Counted from the first letter of the stretch, positions 35,613-47,790 are shown. The stretch is DNA of 64,000 bases from Ilyonectria destructans (GCA_020740775.1 JAHEWK010000013.1:930001-994000), one strand, 5' to 3'. Program-made: numbers and translations. The notes: generated by a model from the letters alone, not told the origin.

Positions 35613-38030
35613 TTATGTGGCACCATAGAATTGGCAACCAGTCTGGTTACAAATTGTGCGGTACATGGAATCCAAAGTAATGTACATTTTCCAAACATCC
35701 GAAGCATCTCTCGCCCATCTTTTCAACGTCTCCAACGCAATCTTGACCAAGCCGCCCCAGTTTGGAGGCGGTCGAAGTCCGCGGTTCGGCTCTAGAATGA
35801 CAGCAAGGATGAGGCATGCGCAGAGGAACGACTTTCGAGCAAAGAACCACGACCCTCCGTGGCGCAGATGAGAGGAGTACTTCGAAACCAACGCCGCGCA
35901 AAGGTCGATTCCCTTTTGCGCGTGGTGGACTGTCTCGGGGTGGACTCGGTCGGTGGGGGAATGGAGGACGTAGTAAACGATAGGCCTCAGAACGAGTTCT
36001 CGCCATTCGTAAAATCTGCCGAAGAGAAAGTGGGAAAACTCGTTGTCGTTGGGTTGGTCTTCGCTGAACTGGACTCCGGCTGGAAGGTGATGTTGCCTGT
36101 TGGGTTGTTAGCTAGGCCGACACAGATAGGCCAGCTCGTCTCAAACTCACCATAACGTGATTTGCTGTTCAAAGTCGTGATAGTGACGGACTAAATAATC
36201 TTGGTTCTGGAGCCAAAAGTAATCGCCTCGTTGATAGAGCACCTGCACCGTTTCGTCTATGGCGCGCCTGAGGGAGATTTCGGCGAGATAGTAACACCAA
36301 CCTTTCTCGTCGAGTTGGCGTTGCTGGTCCTGCGGTGTACCTATGGACTCAGGGCTGGTGACTCCGAATTGGTCGGAAGAAAGGTCAGGAGGCGGCGACG
36401 GAAATGCATCTGGGTACGACAAGTGTTCCAGGCCGCTTGTAGGAAGCCCGGCCTCGAGTAGAAGTTCACTGCGTCATCATTAGCCTTGCATCATCACTTT
36501 TTCGAAGCACTTACTTCTCAGCTCTCCAGGTAGACCAATAGACGCGTTGTTCCAGGTGTTGACTTGACACTGCCCTTCCCGGTTTGCCTAGCTGTTGTCG
36601 TTGGCCCAGCAAATGCGCATGGAGTCGGACTGATGCTTCTCGCAGATGGAACCATGCCTGCAATGGCTGAAGACAATACTTGTCATACATCGAAGCGAGG
36701 AATAGGCATTGAATATCCTGGATGGAATGTCCTAAAAGCCCAAGTCGCTTTTTGGCAGCCAAGTAGTAAACATCAGCGTCCAACCTGCTGTCGGCTTGGT
36801 CCTGTAGATGTACTTCCGTAGCCTCGGCGTCATTCGCAAGATCGACGGGCGGCTCCCAAGGATTCGTGTATGTAGCCAATGCACAAGCAAGGAGCTAGCC
36901 ATGTTAGTTTGCGTCTATCAAAGGGCACGTTGACTCACCACCAGACAAGAATCCGAGTTCCATTTAACCCCGTGTTCCTCGGCGTCTCTCGCCAAACGCA
37001 TCAACTCATCCGCGTCGAGAACGGGATTCCGAGGATGGACGTGAGTAAGGAATTTGCGACACAGCGGTACAAACGCGTCATCGCGAATACCTTTGCCTGT
37101 TTGTTCTTGTGACGCGTGCCTCGTCGGTCCATCCGCGTCTTGCTGCCTGGCCTTGTAGTCGGAGTCCGTCAAGAACGACTCAATCCGAGCGACCTCTTCG
37201 GACACGATGCCGTTGAAGATGGGCCATCTGAGCAGCGACTCGCATCGAGCTAATGCATGCGGGCGGCTCACTGGATTTGACGGGGGTGCCTTTGTTGACG
37301 TCGTCTGGGACCCGTTGTCGGTAGCATCAGTCCATGGGCTCTGGCCTATAGTCCGGGGGGTTGTAGTAGTCTGAAGCGTGGTTCGAGGTGTGGCCGCTGT
37401 GAATACGGTAGGAGTATTCACAGAAGGATTCGTTGGCAAAGGAGACTGATTGGTTGCCAGCATCTCCTTGATCTCTTCCAGGTGTTTGAGGATCCGACGC
37501 CCCATCCCTTCGCTTTGGTCCGGATCTTCAACAGTGTCCTCGAGCCACTCTGAATCGCCGTAAATGCATTTCGCCTTTTGTCGCTCGCAATAGCCACAGC
37601 ACGGCCGGACATTGTCGCACTTTGTCTTCCGAAGACGACAGAATTGGCAGGCAGTGGCGGCTCTCTTCCTACGGGTGAAGTCGGCCGTCTTGGCGAGCTT
37701 CCGTTTCTTGTTTGCATGCCCCTCTCCGCCATGGCGGTCCCCGGGGACATGCTGGGCCGCGTCGTCGGTATCAAGCTCGCCCTGAAGCTCGAGCAATCCC
37801 CGGATACTGAGTGGGGCGACAGGGCCGCCAGCACGTTGGCCCGTTGCAGGAGAATGGGCCATGTGGTGGTGATCTGCGGCGTCGTCGGCGTCGGCGTGAC
37901 GGGGTCGACGGAATGACGGGGAACGACGGCCGTAGAGAAGACAGAGGAGGGTTGACGGGGGGAGGCGGGATTGCGCTGAGTCCGGGGGTGGAGATGGTGT
38001 GGAGAAGAGTTCCCCATGCGGCATGGGCAA
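35613..38030 (-). CDS. Zn(II)2Cys6 transcription factor
   Basis: Exons are 38030-36939, 36894-36515, 36468-36151 and 36096-35613, with introns of 44, 46 and 54 bp; 757 residues. The zinc cluster is CQFCRLRKTKCDNVRPCCGYCERQKAKC-type: Cys-x2-Cys-x6-Cys-x6-Cys-x2-Cys-x6-Cys, with the last six residues of each half rich in Lys/Arg. The regulatory domain follows (RKFLTHVHPRNPVLD, LFLASMYDKYCLQPLQAWFHL, WCYYLAEISLRRAID). The start at 38030 is the longest option; MAHSPATG at 37862 is equally plausible and would remove a Pro/Ser/Arg-rich leader. Its neighbours are a sulfatase and a P450, but no shared promoter element stood out, so its targets are unknown. Confidence 0.88.
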
Positions 38031-38851
38031 TTGCGCCAGTTGTTGGGGCGTCGCGACATTGGCAGCGGGTCTTGGTAGACGATGAAGAATCAGACCGGCA
38101 ATTGAGCTCGTAATTGAGCGCTGAGACAGCCGAATGACGCCCGTGTAGCCCGTGTAGCCCCGATATCTCCGCAGAGTTCACGGCCGGGATCCTCTCATCT
38201 GCAAGCCGACGCCATCTGACAGCGATATTGGACCCGGCAGATGCAAAGACACGCTTCCAGATACCCCGCAATCCGGTTTCACTCGCCCGGTGGCAACCTT
38301 CGTGCTGCGGCTAGTAATAAAGCGGGCTGCATTGGCTGGGTAATGTGGACATCCTGGTCGTTGCCACTGTGCGGCCTCGCATAACCGACCATGGCTCGCT
38401 CAGAAGTCGGCATCCACGGAGCTGGAACGCGTTCTCTGGCACAGGCGATCTGGCTCGTCTTATCTGTTAGCAGCATCTCAACCGCCGTGACGGACGCGCT
38501 AACAGCATTCTCCAGATACGAAGCCTTCAACCCTCGTAGCCGTGTCCATCTGCCGACCGGGTGGGGTTCCCAAGATGCCGACACACGCACCCACACGTCA
38601 TCTGCCCCTTCTCCAGAGATTCATCGCTGTTGCAGGCTCCGGAGTGCACCGCAATCGTGCGGCAGTGAGTTTAACTCTCTGGTCGTTTGCCTCGGGCCTC
38701 TGCATCCGACGATGAATGGGGGTAGCTCGTCCAAGTGAAAAGGGCCAAGATCCTCTTAGCCTGAAGACCAAAATGCACCTAGTTCCTCGACATTCAAGGT
38801 CATCTTGAGATTCAATCCCATCTCTTTGGCCCAATACTTTCCCTATTCAAC
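38031..38851. promoter_or_regulatory. Divergent promoter between the regulator and the P450
   Basis: Short open frames occur on both strands (e.g. plus 38391-38738), but they lack start context, splice partners or family motifs and are best taken as non-coding. No strong repeat was seen. Confidence 0.45.
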
Positions 38852-40638
38852 ATGGAAGGCGGATTAATTGAGTCGCTCTTGGCAGCGCTCTCTCAACATT
38901 GGGTGCTGATTATCTTTACTCTTTTTCTTGGATGGCTTGTCAAAAACCGCTACAATAATGGTCTGAACAAGTATCCAGGACCGTTCCTGGCATCCTTGAC
39001 CGATTGGTGGCGATTTATCGACGTCTACGGGCAGCGACCCGAGAGAACCCTACGAGCCCTCCACGACAAGCACGGCGACATTGTTCGAACAGGCCCAAAC
39101 ACGCTTTCCTTTTCCGATCCCGCGGCTCTGAAATCCATCTACGGACTGAACAAAGGCTTCGTCAAGGTAAGCGCATACCTACCTACCTCTTGGTTTGCCC
39201 ATCTCTAACCATGCGATAGTCCGACTTTTACATCGTCCAGCAATCCGTCGTAAAAGGCTTTCGATTAGCGTCTCTCTTCAGCACCACCGACAATGATTTC
39301 CACTCCCAATTCCGCCGCTGTGTCAACTCGGCTTTTTCCATGAGCGCCTTGGTCCAATACGAGCCCTTCGTCGATAACACCACAAAACTCTTCCTGAATC
39401 AAACCGAAAAGCTCTTTGTCGGGAAGCCCGGTGGATGTGACTTTACGACTTGGCTGCAGTACTATGCCTTTGATGTCATTGGAGAAATCACATACAGCAA
39501 GCGTCACGGATTTCTTGAGAAGAATGAAGACGTCGAGGGCATCGTTGGGTACCTGTCAAAACTCTTTCTCTACGTCGCACCTGTACGTTTGATCGATCAC
39601 TGTAAAATATCATCACTGACATCATCTAGGTTGGTCAAATCCCATTCTTGGATCTCATTTTCCTCAAGAACCCCATCTATCTCAAACTATCTCAATGGGG
39701 TTTCATCGACTCGACGTTCCCCGTTGCTCGCTTTGCCCGCGCCCGCATGGCTGAGCGTTTAATCCCCGAGCTAAACTCCAACACAACCATTCTCCCAACA
39801 AATTCGGGAAAGAAGCAGCCCTTGGGTTCTGACTTGCTTTCCAAGTTCATCGCCGCAGGAGAAGCCAGACCAGAGTTTATGACTGATACCCTTGTCCAGA
39901 CCATGGCCGTGTCCATGGCTTTTGCTGGCTCCGAAACCACAGCCATCACACTATCTGCTGTGTTTTACTACCTCTTGCGTAACAATTCAGCATATCAGAA
40001 GCTCAGGGAGGAGCTGGACGAAGCTGCGAGGCAGAGTACCTTCTCTGACTGCGAAACTGGCCTCGTCACCTTCGCCGAAGCTCAAAAATTGCCGTACCTG
40101 CATGCATGCATCCAAGAAGGGTTCCGCATGCACCCTGCACCTGGCCTTCCAATGGAACGCATCGTGCCTCCTCAAGGAGTTGAGATTTTAGGCCAGCACA
40201 TCAAGGGTGGTACCAATGTTGGAGTCTCTGCCTGGCAAATCCACCGTCGGCCAGAAATCTTTGGCCCAGACGTCGACGCGTACAGGCCGGAGAGATGGCT
40301 AGCCGACCCGAACGAAGATGCTGAAGAAGAAGCAAAACGAATCAAGAAGATGAACGGCATGATGTTTCAATTTGGCATGGGCAGCCGAACTTGCATCGGC
40401 AAGAATATCAGCTTGCTCGAGATTTACAAGGTCGTGCCGAGTCTGATGCGAAGATTCGATGTGAGTATCTCCACGGCATCCATCCAGTCAGCTGCTAACA
40501 ATTTGCCAGATTGAATTCCAAGATCCAAGCAAAGAATGGACCATCATCAATGCTTGGTTTGTGAAGCAAACAAACTTTTTCGTCAAATTCAATCGGAGAG
40601 AGATAGTGCAGGCCGAAAAGGGAGAGAAGGATGCTTAG
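38852..40638 (+). CDS. Cytochrome P450 monooxygenase (pisatin-demethylase-like group)
   Basis: Exons are 38852-39166, 39220-39582, 39630-40460 and 40510-40638; 545 residues. A membrane anchor (HWVLIIFTLFLGWLV, about residues 16-30) places it on the ER. AGSETT is the oxygen-binding I-helix motif, CIQEGFRMHP is the K-helix ExxR, and FGMGSRTCIGKN is the haem loop with Cys about residue 481. The N-terminal KYPGPFLASLTDWWRF and overall layout resemble the fungal P450 group that includes pisatin demethylase, enzymes that often oxidise or detoxify aromatic plant compounds; the true substrate is unknown. The 3' flank holds a strong inverted repeat at 40719-40812. Confidence 0.92.
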
Positions 40639-42241
40639 AGACGTGTACCCATGGAAAAAGGCGATGTTATGCCCGGATGATGAATGAGTGGGGCGCACCA
40701 ACTCCCCGTGGAGTGCTAAAATTGCAGTGCACCTGCAAGGCGATGCGAGGCAATTGAGGCCGCAAGACTTGCAACCGCAACTTGCAAAAAGCTTGCAATT
40801 GCACTGCAATTTCGCAGTTACCTGGCGGATTTCAGGCTGTGAGACTCTTGGGGATAGAATAGACACAGAGTTCAAACTGATGAAATATGTCTTTTCAGCT
40901 CTAACTGTGTATGATTTAAACTAGACTATAAATTGCTGAGACTATAGATACCTAGACCTAGGACTTTATTTTAAAGCTACTGTCTCTTCTGGTACCAGGT
41001 GTAGTACTAAGTGTATGTGTCTATTATTTACAGATACTGTATGGCTTTAAATATGTGATGATATTGAGTACAGCGAAAAGAAAGAAGAAAAAAGATACCT
41101 ATAAGTATCTATATTGTCTGGGGGAGATAAACAACGGAGGGGACTTAAAGACCTAACAGCCCGCCTAAAGGCTGATGAAGGCTGTGGTGGCGGTGCGTCT
41201 TCAATAGCTAGGAAAACCGAGATTGAATACAATGGAAACGAATAAAAGAGACATGATAATAGGGATAAAACTATAGACATTATCTGATCAAATGATTCAC
41301 AAGGGAATGCCGCATCAATTGGCCAACAAAATACTATTAATCAAAGATTCTGTAGATAGTGGCTGAATATATTGACGGATAGATCAATCTGCTGTCTTAA
41401 AATCCTGCCTCGAAGACCACAAAACTGGCTTATTAAGTTAAGCCAATAGTTCTAACTAGGGCACGATATTCTAAAGGAGACAGCCGGCTGTCGGCTTATT
41501 CCACGAAATACAGAAAATTTTAATATAATTTTAAATTAAATATAAACTCAGTCTGTCTTTAGTAAAGTTTAACTACTGACATACAATACCCCCAAGCTAA
41601 TTAAACACCCATACCTTTACAAGAGATGTACAAATAGTAAAGCCCAAGATAAAACAGCAAGTATTCTAAGCAGCAAGCACCTCCCTCGTATACCTCCCAA
41701 GATCAAGCCATGCCTCCAAGGCTTTATCGGCGGACCGGTTACTCTTGAGTTCTCCTGGCACGAGAATTTGAGACCAGTGGCACCTCGAGTCTTTCCTAGC
41801 TTCAGGGTCATTCACAAAGCCAACATCGATCTTTCGTTTCCCCATAGAACCATCGATCGACTCGTTGGGTTTACTAGGCCGACTTCGTGGTCAGCATTGA
41901 GGGCTTGATGGTTCATCCCCTTGGTCGTTAATGACATGTTTCTTATATGCATATTGGGCTTGGATCGGGTTATTTCCTTTCATTATATTTGCAGATGAAA
42001 TATCATCTAATTACAATACGTGGTCTGAGAAAATGCTTGTGACCTGCGTACTTCCATTAATCTTACCCAAGGAGCCCAACACAGCCCTCTTAAAGAACAA
42101 TTCTGCTGTTGTAAACAGCTCCATTCGGTCACCCACCTAGTCAGCAAGCGCCATCTTCGCAACCTCGTCACGAATGGGCACCTCTATGCCCCTCCAAAAG
42201 CCTTGAGAAATGCGATTGAAAACAGGGCACCTCGTCACCAG
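40639..42241. other. AT-rich gene-free stretch
   Basis: From about 40880 the DNA is AT-rich and full of TpA steps (e.g. 41510-41560), with no open frame above 80 codons that shows any family feature. Short GC-richer pieces (41100-41230, 41690-41930) might be remains of older sequence. The pattern fits mutated repeat DNA or long 3' flanks; I could not identify a transposase fragment. Confidence 0.5.
40719..40812. repeat. Inverted repeat with 21-bp arms downstream of the P450
   Basis: The arms are 40719-40739 and 40792-40812. The outer 13 bases (AAATTGCAGTGCA against TGCACTGCAATTT) pair perfectly, then two mismatches, then six more pairs (TGCAAG/CTTGCA). The 52-bp loop holds two further palindromic TTGCAA words (40769, 40782). 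It starts 81 bp after the P450 stop codon and could form a hairpin in the transcript or be a tiny inverted-repeat element. Confidence 0.75.
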
Positions 42242-45200
42242 TTAGCTCCCCCTCTGCCCATGTTTGAAACACGACTCACCAAGCACGAATGTGAACCACG
42301 GATTCCCGAGGATACTGCACGTCCGGTCTCGGACTCGATTAGCAAGCAGATCCACGCTTTCCCGGGCATCTTCTTTCGTTTCTATCGCAGCATCGGCTAG
42401 ATCCTCAGCTAAGCTTACGCTTAACACGACCTCATCCTTGGGCAAAATCTCCGCCGTAGATTCTTCGTCCGGTCCGTCGGGATTTCTGGCAGTTGGAGTC
42501 GATCCGCTGGTGGCCAGTAGGACATTCTCCTGGAATTCCTCGCCATATCCTGGCTCGTTTCTAGGTGATTCCAAGGCCACGTCCCAGCTTCTAGTCGATG
42601 ATTGATCAAACTCGGAGTCCGAAACGTCGCTGCCAGGCTTTGGCTCAGTGGGCCAATCAACCCATAACTCTTCGGGCCCCGAGAAACCCTGCAACCTTCT
42701 AATTTCTTTCCTGCTAACTTTGCGACTCCTCTGCCATTCTCTATCATAATCTTCGTGGCTAGGAAGTAGTGCAAGGATGTTTTTCAAGTTCGAGGTCGGC
42801 CTAGACTCTATCATTTGTCGTAGTGACATAACCGGAGAATCGGAATTTGTTGCTTCCTCCTCATTCGGATATATAAGGTTAGGAGGCCAGTGATGCCAGG
42901 AGATTTCAGACTGGATCCACAGGAGAGGGTCAGCACCGTACTCAAGCAGTGTCTGCAGTATCCTTGTTGAAACATCGTGATGATCCATCATCACGGTCCA
43001 ATTATTCTTTTCGACAAAATCATAGATGAACGATTCCCAGTTTGTATAGGACCAGTAGTTATTAGACCATATCACGTCATTCAAGCTTGCGTTCCGCAGG
43101 AGCAATTCCTTAACAACAGTAATCTGGGCTGGTATACCAGGAGGCAGAGTTGTGCAGCTGCCCGAGAGTACGTGAAAGAGCAAGTAGGATATCGGCCGGT
43201 TCATGATTGAGCTATTTACTCCATCATCAGCCAGGGTGAAAATCTCGCTGCATCCACGGACTGCGAGTGTGCTAACAATGTCGAGGAAAGTAATCGTGGT
43301 CGGCGTTTTGAGAACCTCGTGGACGAATAATTCGGCCGTCGCGTGACTACGATTCCCGTCGAAAGAGGGCGAAATGTCCAGTTGCGGCTGACGTAGCACT
43401 TTATCTATCGCTCGAACCAATGCCACGTCCAGATGCTGGGTCACCATGGCCATCTCATGAATAGCATCCACGGCGAAGGCTAAATCTGGCCCTAGAAACT
43501 CGAAATTGTGGAACATAGGATCGAGTCTTAAAGACTGAACTTGTGCCAAGAAGCTATTGGCGATGAGGTGGTAAAGGTCAAGTCCGCCACCTTTCCGAGC
43601 TGTGTCTTTGATGCGCTGTCTCATTTTCTTGCCCCCACCCTCATGTTCATCTTCGAGAAAGTCTTGTACTGAGCGGTGCAAAAACACAACCCGTTCAGAC
43701 AATGCACGTGGGAGCTTTTTGTTGTGGTCTCTTACTTCCAGCAGCCCTTTGCAACAAGCATCAAGCTGAAAGGATATTCGGTCCAGTCGGTTTTGAATCT
43801 TTTCATCCCCCATCGGGCCATCGATATCAAGGGAAAACCTCGAGTTTCTATGAATGTCTTCCAGAAAGGAATACCCGAGAATTGAGATGCTAGAGTCACA
43901 TGAGGCCTTCCCTGCGGCCAGGGCGACAGCGAATATTCTAGCAGACTGTGGATGGTACACAGAATCTATGCTCTCGAGCATAAAACCCAGAAAGTTCTCG
44001 AGCCCTCGAGGCATCGTCTCCAGTCTTCTGAGAAGTGCTTCCGGTGAGTCCTTATGCTGCAGACCTTGGCGCAGGGATTTAAGCACCAGTACGACCCACA
44101 AGAAGACCCCTTCGGCCTTGTCGACAATTTGATTCACTAGGTCATCAAATTCCCATTCGGTTTGCGATCCATTGAGAGATGTTGCCATACTCTTGGAGAC
44201 CGGACTGGATCAGAATTCTCATGTCGTTCCTGGTATGATCTTGAAGGCGTAGTTTCTGACGGGGCGCGAATGCTCCCCTGAAGAGGTTCCAATCCCGACT
44301 TGAAACGCATAGTTTGACTTCGGATCTGTGTTGAACCCATTCAGACAAGAAGCCTATGAGGTCGGCATAAGTGGATCGGTCCTCGGGGTTCAACCCGTTT
44401 GACTAGTCGAATTCGTCTAAGCCGTCGATGAAGAAACAGAATCGCCGAGACAAATAAAACTGGTCGTTCCTGATGAGGCTTTGAAAAGCACCTTGGATGT
44501 CGGCTAGGGATAGCCGGACTTGGCATGGGTTATCCCAAGGGATGGAGCGAGTTCGTTTCCATTGGTCGGGGAATGCAGACTCTATGAGGTCGGGAACCTG
44601 CTCTAGGATAGTGTAAAGCAGAGACTGGGTGAGTTCTTTGAGAGAGCGCTGCATTGAACTCTCGGGCTTCCAGAAGAAAAAGTGGCCAAAAATGAGCTGC
44701 TTTGAGCCAGCCCAGGCCGCAAGGACCGCATTCGTTCGAGCATCCCTACAAATGAGTTTCATGAGGGTAGACTTTCCAGGTCCGGCTTTGCCCTGAACGT
44801 GGAACACGCCGTCGCCGGAGCGGAGCCACTCAACAAAGGGAAGGTTATCGTTATCTCCTGTAGATTCCTGGTAAATCCACTCAAATGTCTCATCACGCTC
44901 TTTCTTGACGTCCTCGAACCGCTCGTTCATCTTGTCGAACTGAAGAGCTCGTAAGATGCCACGCTGTCGATTTGCACACTGCATACGACCTTGGAACGCG
45001 TCAAGTTTTTCAGATAGATGGCCGACGAGCCCAGCCTCGCCGCTTAAGGCATTCTCCATCTTGGCGGCCATGTCGGATCTCAAGGCTCGAAGTTCATCCT
45101 GAACCAGCTCGGTAGATCCAATTAAAGCAACGAGCTTGGCCCCCATGAACTCTTGGTCTTTCCTAGCCCCAAGTTAGTTTTAAAAGGAGAAGCTGAAGGT

Positions 45201-45637
45201 GGCAGAGTGTGAACTGACTTGAGAAGGAGGTTAACCTCTAGCAAAATCTGTTGCCGATACTCGTCAAGCCTCCTCCGAATAGACAACATATCGTCTTGCT
45301 TCCGCCATGCCTTCCACGCAACGCTAATACTGTCTCAAGTTGAACCAGGCTTCCTTACTTTCAGAGACTGACATATCTTTAGGAGCTCTTCCGCGAGAGC
45401 CTGACAATTGACCGACAGGGCATACAGAGCCTCTTTGTCGGGGATTTGCTTTGTCGAGGCTCCCAGTCGTTCAGACACGTTCTCCAGATTACCAACGGTA
45501 TCAAGAACATTGAAATTATCCGAAGTAGTTCCTGTGACGGAATTATGGACTTCGATGACGGAAGAGACGAGCTTGTAGCCGATATCAACGAACTGCAAGA
45601 TGTTGGCGGCGAACCCCAGTGCGGAAAGAGGATCCAT
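42242..45637 (-). pseudogene. Decayed NACHT-type NLR gene
   Basis: The reading starts at 45637 (MDPLSALGFAANILQF, the usual fungal NLR N-terminus) and has one intron (45218-45163). VQGKAGPGKSTLMK is Walker A and CFFIDGLDEFD is Walker B of a NACHT ATPase. KAEGVFLWVVLVLKSL and FLHRSVQDFLED mark the following helical/winged-helix region, and about 450 further residues lack clear repeats. Three lesions break it. A TGA lies at 45337-45335, where the same frame continues as DSISVAWKAWRKQ. A TAG lies at 44405-44403 right after Walker B. A frameshift lies near 44150-44175, between QWIANR and EWEFDDLVNQIVDKAEG. One TGA and one TAG could each come from a single C-to-T change. Without the lesions the protein would be about 1,110 residues. 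Three separate breaks make sequencing error unlikely. Confidence 0.85.
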
Positions 45638-46326
45638 CGCGGCCAGGAACACATCCGTTCGCTTAGTGTGTTAGCGCTCCGTGGTAGTCCGAAGCCTCCG
45701 TGGTGGTCCGAAGCCTCCGTTTTACCAGCAGACTACGGGAGGAGAAAGGTAGAGCTAGGAGATGTCGATTCTACATGGTCAACAGTGAGGCTGAGGGCGG
45801 GGGTTCAGGCATCCAATAGCAAGGGTACGATAGGCTCGGACATGACTGGATGTTGCGACCCAACGTCAGACCAGGCGGTCGGACGCGGCAGAAGACTCAG
45901 AACGGAATTCAGTATACCCAGAGTTGAACACCACACGTTCGACTTAGACATACAACTTATATTATACTCTCTACACTCTCTATACTCTCTATACTCTCTA
46001 TACTCTCTATACTCTCTATACTCTCTATACTCTCTATACTCTCTATACTCTCTACACTCTCTATACTCTCTACACTCTCTACACTCTCTACACTCTCTAT
46101 ACTCTCTACACTGTCTTTATGCGGGGCATAGCGGCCAGATTGCTGCTGCTGCCACGTCTTCCCAGACCGAGATCACTGTGGGAGGCGGGGATTCGAATCA
46201 TCCTACGACCGCGACGCATCGATCATCGAGGAGCTCGAGACCATCCGGAAAAGCTCAGGAGAACTTGCACGTCCATAAAAGTTGGGATGTGTTGTACAGG
46301 TACATAATGATACAAAGTCCAGTGTC
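45638..46326. promoter_or_regulatory. Promoter side of the NLR pseudogene with a minisatellite
   Basis: The 5' flank of the decayed NLR gene contains a direct doubling of CGTGGT(A/G)GTCCGAAGCCTC (near 45680-45715) and the 9-bp minisatellite at 45965-46115. A plus-strand frame of 294 codons (45446-46330) runs through but owes its length to the stop-free repeat; I do not accept it as a gene. Confidence 0.55.
45965..46115. repeat. 9-bp minisatellite (TACTCTCTA)n, about 16 copies
   Basis: Units of TACTCTCTA, some beginning with C instead of T, follow each other without gaps from about 45965 to 46115. The last unit is degenerate (CACTGTCTT). Strand asymmetry is complete: the plus strand is pyrimidine-rich. 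As 9 is a multiple of 3 the array reads as Ser-Leu-Tyr/His triplets. It lies about 330 bp upstream of the NLR pseudogene start. Confidence 0.92.
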
Positions 46327-47037
46327 CTAGTGACATGACTTTCCAAACTTTCGGAGACGAATATAATTATAAGGAAGTGGAGCGAGGAACCCAGCAGCCA
46401 TCGCAACCAGAGCTGCAACCCAGAACCCAGGCGTGTTGAATGACACTGCTCCTCCCGTGAGATAATAGTCGACTGCATTTTCGGCAATTTCCATGGTAAT
46501 CATGGAAATGAAACTCATTCCGATGGCAGTCTTGCAGGCGGCCAGCCAGGAAAGTCCGTCACGACCAATGCGAAGCATGACAGTCTCCAATAAAATGGAC
46601 GTTGAAATTCCAGAAATCACTGTGCGCTGTATTAAACTTGCAATTCTCTTTAACCTCCACAGGGCTCACTTACTCGATATTGGCATAATCACTCCCATTC
46701 CAAGTTCAGGGTAGTTCAACTGAAGAAGCCACATGGCTGTAAAATCACCCAGCGTGCAGCCAACAAGACACCGCAATGTATTGACAGAAGCCCGGTTCCA
46801 CGTTGGCCGTGAATTCCAAAAGCCAGGCGAACTGATAAACAAAAACGGTGGTTTTTCGCTGGCGCAACTCTTTTGGCAAGTTTTCGTCTTTGTCCAATGT
46901 CTTGCTGAAGTCGAAAATAGCAGTGGCACATGGCTCCGAGTGTGGGGATTAAACAAGAGAGTCGTCGCTCGCATCAATCGCGTGGTAGGGCGCATCAATC
47001 GCGGCCCGCAGCGATTAAAGGCATTGACGTGGGCCAT
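46327..47037 (-). CDS. DUF4396 membrane protein
   Basis: Exons are 47037-46674 and 46619-46327, with a 54-bp intron; 218 residues. From CLVGCTLGDFTAMWLLQ to the end it matches the DUF4396 family: GISTSILLETVMLR, then AIGMSFISMITMEIAENAVDYY and PGFWVAALVAMAAGFLAPLPYNYIRL, giving about four membrane segments with conserved acidic and methionine residues. The first 60 residues are rich in Arg, Thr and Ser and low in acidic residues, which fits a mitochondrial presequence (inference). The function of the family is unknown; bacterial members often sit near metal-handling genes. Its neighbours here give no clear link. Confidence 0.8.
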
Positions 47038-47790
47038 GGCTAGAAAACCTGAATGAATTCAATGATGTAAACTGGTATTAAAAGTTGAAGAAAGACGGAG
47101 CGAAAGGGGGCAAGAAGTATTATTATACCGTGTTCAAGCTTGTGGAATCGGTACGCAAAATTCGCTCGCGATCCTGGCTCCTGGCTCGGAGCCCGCGGAG
47201 TCAGTCAGCCAGACGACATTGCATAACATTTGCCCGAGTTATGCATCAAGCATGAATTTTATGGGTCACGTGATTGTTTGTGAGTAGTTTGTCCATCTTC
47301 GAGGAGTCTGGCATTTATCGCCGTCTTTGAAGTGTCTGCATTCTGAGATAGCTCATAGTGAATTTATGTAGCTTTACAATACTATATGCATGTTGTTACC
47401 TAGAATTATCCAAAAGTTAGTGATGTGTTGAAGGAGGAGGTGGATGAGCTCGTTTGGCAGAAATACCAGTCAGTATGCACTCACCCTTTGAGCTCCAACA
47501 CCTAACAAAACTCGGAATACTGAGCACAAAAGACCCTTTCAACTGAGATATCCTATCACCCTTACCCGTTGGACATGACCCCAACTTGTCATAGGTCTGC
47601 AAAGGGGTTTTGGCTGTAAAACTTTCTAGTATAGGGTAAGCTTCGCGGCTTAGCACGTGAGTGATGAATGTCAGGTGACAAAATGTGGCCCCCTCATCTT
47701 GAGGTGTTGCTTTACACAAGTTTTGTCTACCAATCTTCACCCAAAGTCTTAATTCACCAGGCGAGCTCGGGAGTTCAATGGTAATAAATA
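47038..47790. promoter_or_regulatory. Divergent intergenic region
   Basis: This lies between the DUF4396 gene and the regulator starting at 47791. Short minus-strand frames (e.g. 47417-47740) show no family features. The TGCCGCCNNNCCCC element found in the other promoters of the following cluster was not seen here. Confidence 0.45.

Noticed and set aside
35941..35965. Apparent frameshift in the Zn2Cys6 regulator at 35613-38030 near a run of five G
   Set aside because: On re-reading the bases (ACCGACCGAG on the coding strand) the frame continues through LHSPTDRVHPETVHHAQ without any shift; the total is an exact 758 codons.
45325..45360. Intron that would remove the TGA at 45335 in the NLR gene
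   Set aside because: The only GT-AG pairs around it give 29-35 bp, too short for this genome, and break the frame; the same frame reads on sensibly after the stop.
46185..46205. tRNA T-arm-like GGATTCGAATC
   Set aside because: No matching acceptor stem, D-arm or anticodon arm can be drawn at the right distance.
45446..46330. Plus-strand open frame of 294 codons with long Ser-Leu-Tyr/His repeats
   Set aside because: Its length comes from the stop-free 9-bp minisatellite; the rest is antisense to the NLR N-terminus and promoter, with no family features.
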